Source: CAYVUB01 sp964454675
Lineage (GTDB): Bacteria; Bacteroidota; Bacteroidia; Flavobacteriales; Flavobacteriaceae
Direction: 5' to 3'
Assembly: GCA_964454675.1 (NCBI GenBank)
Contig: CAYVUB010000060.1
Location: forward strand, 1 to 5,647
Length of the DNA: 5,647 nucleotides
The position numbers were made by a program, and so were the translations under genes. Below the pieces are notes generated by a model that was given only the letters and a program-made list of their open reading frames with translations, ran no database searches and was not told the origin of the DNA. Positions 4,926 to 5,647 of the stretch are shown here, piece after piece (position 1 is the first letter of the stretch; each line of letters opens with the position of its first letter).

Positions 4926-5426
4926 GTTTTTATATTTTAGTTTTTCAGAGTTTAGCATTTTTTCCACTTTTTTATTCAGACTGCTGATTGTAAATTCGGA
5001 AAACAGTTCGATAATCAGAATATATATTAGTCCAAAAAGCGGTAGCATTAGCATTTCAAATCCAATGTCATTGCCAACTATAATTTGATACAATGCTATA
5101 ATCAGAGTCAAGGCTACAAAGAACATCATAAACCAAAACTGCACCTTATATGTTGCTCCATTTACACGCTTTAAAGTCAGTTTGCTTTGAGTTCCGTTTT
5201 GATTGGTATTCACACAGGTCAAATTCAGTTTTACTAATGGACCAAGATTTGGTTTAAAAACTGCGAACGAAATAGTGCTATAAATATTAATTCCGCCATT
5301 ATCTGGATAATCGCCTGATAGATTGAATTCCTTTCCGAATGTCTTTTGATTTAATTCAGTTCGGACAGTTTTATAGAATTCATCTGCTGATTTGTAAATG
5401 ATATATTCTGCTAATTTCTTTTTCAA
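4917..5426 (-). CDS. Unknown protein with two membrane helices
   Basis: I do not recognise this 169-residue protein. The N-terminal half (1-93) is soluble and probably beta-rich (INIYSTISFAVF, LVKLNLTCV, KLTLKRVNG). Two membrane helices follow, at about 95-117 (FWFMMFFVALTLIIALY) and 123-143 (MLPLFGLIYILIIELF), then a charged tail with an amphipathic segment (SSLNKKVEKML). I recall many small hypothetical proteins of this build in flavobacterial accessory regions; that is an impression, not a search. The start is TTG (5426). No ATG exists between it and the upstream in-frame TAG at 5481-5483, and the first internal ATG lies in helix 1, so the start may be TTG or the original 5' end may have been replaced. 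It is convergent with coaD and bracketed by a 10-bp inverted repeat. A TAnnTTTG box is not evident upstream. Confidence 0.65.
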   Translation of the reverse strand: MKKKLAEYIIYKSADEFYKTVRTELNQKTFGKEFNLSGDYPDNGGINIYSTISFAVFKPNLGPLVKLNLTCVNTNQNGTQSKLTLKRVNGATYKVQFWFMMFFVALTLIIALYQIIVGNDIGFEMLMLPLFGLIYILIIELFSEFTISSLNKKVEKMLNSEKLKYKNCS

Positions 5427-5443
5427 TAACTGGTTGGTTAAAT

Positions 5444-5485
5444 TGTAGCTAACTTGTTTATATCCAAAACTTTTACCAGCCTATA
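5444..5485. repeat. Boundary repeat at the 5' end of the unknown gene
   Basis: TGTAGCTAAC (5444-5453) is the inverted partner of 4916-4925. After a 22-bp spacer comes CCAGCCTATA (5476-5485), the near reverse complement of TATAGCCGG at the other edge. Together the two sites enclose the whole unknown gene and almost nothing else. The rest of the interval, 5486-5610, is AT-rich and shows no gene. Confidence 0.5.
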
Positions 5486-5610
5486 CCGCCATTTTGGCAA
5501 GATATGCTCAAGCTTTAATGTTTATTCAAACATACACATTTCCAATCACGTATCAAACATATTTCTAATTATAAGATAACGCCACAATTATTATAATCAA
5601 AAAATCCCAC

Positions 5611-5618
5611 TATCTTTG
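5611..5618 (+). promoter_or_regulatory. -7 promoter box for the right-edge gene
   Basis: TATCTTTG followed by CGCCGC is an exact TAnnTTTG match in a context typical of flavobacterial promoters. The ATG is 20 bp downstream, implying a very short leader. No TTG is found at the expected -33 distance. Confidence 0.55.
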
Positions 5619-5637
5619 CGCCGCAAACAATTCAAAA

Positions 5638-5647
5638 ATGAAATACG
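5638..5647 (+). CDS. First codons of a gene cut by the right edge
   Basis: ATGAAATACG (Met-Lys-Tyr...) follows a strong -7 box and an A-rich leader (TTCAAAA), the usual Bacteroidota start context. Only three full codons are present, so the product cannot be named. It reads on the same strand as ddl and coaD. Confidence 0.5.

Noticed and set aside
4906..5453. Calling the boundary repeats true integron attC sites
   Set aside because: The cores miss the consensus at one position each, no second cassette or integrase is visible, and the stem between the cores cannot be assessed from one gene. It is kept as a hypothesis only.
4600..5510. Similarity of GTTAGC...GCGTATCTTACC near 4600-4619 to GTTAGCTACA and to GCATATCTTGCC (minus strand, about 5494-5505)
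   Set aside because: The matches are short and partial, and the first lies at or inside the permease stub, so coincidence is more likely than a third boundary site.
1..5647. CRISPR array, tRNA, rRNA, complete insertion sequence or phage genes
   Set aside because: No regularly spaced repeats, cloverleaf-like sequence, transposase motif or phage protein was seen on either strand.

Overview
The window looks like chromosomal DNA of a member of the Bacteroidota, most likely the Flavobacteriaceae. The coding bias is AT-rich, the proteins are of flavobacterial type, ribosome-binding sites are not recognisable, and several genes are preceded by the TAnnTTTG -7 promoter box of that phylum. The core is conserved housekeeping DNA, followed on the right by a small accessory patch.

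Left half (minus strand). A single-pass membrane protein with two PASTA domains and an RluD-type 23S rRNA pseudouridine synthase form a two-gene operon with an ATGA overlap. After a gap of about 350 bp full of inverted repeats comes yaaA (peroxide-stress/iron protein) with its own good promoter. A gene that runs off the left edge follows 16-25 bp downstream and is probably co-transcribed.

Middle (plus strand). The divergent region 2795-3019 separates the PASTA gene from ddl (D-alanine--D-alanine ligase, peptidoglycan precursor synthesis), which is followed by coaD (phosphopantetheine adenylyltransferase, coenzyme A synthesis). PASTA domains can bind peptidoglycan, so the divergent PASTA/ddl pair has a cell-wall theme; rluD and coaD are unrelated housekeeping genes.

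Right part. Behind coaD is the C-terminal stub, about 50 codons, of an FtsX/LolC-type ABC-transporter permease whose 5' part is gone. Next come a perfect 11-bp hairpin and a minus-strand gene for an unknown two-helix membrane protein. A 10-bp inverted repeat brackets that gene, giving it a cassette-like appearance. The start of another gene, with a strong -7 box, is at the right edge.

The most interesting signal is non-coding. A family of REP-like elements of the form GAGATTC...GAATGACA recurs across the window. Two members form near-identical 34-bp leaders (31/34 identical) at the start codons of the unrelated genes yaaA and ddl. All three differences between them preserve base pairing of a hairpin that ends exactly at the first AUG. 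A third member, carrying a nested palindrome, forms the coaD leader, and two more form a large inverted repeat between rluD and yaaA. I see no CRISPR array, tRNA, rRNA, complete insertion sequence or recognisable defence system.
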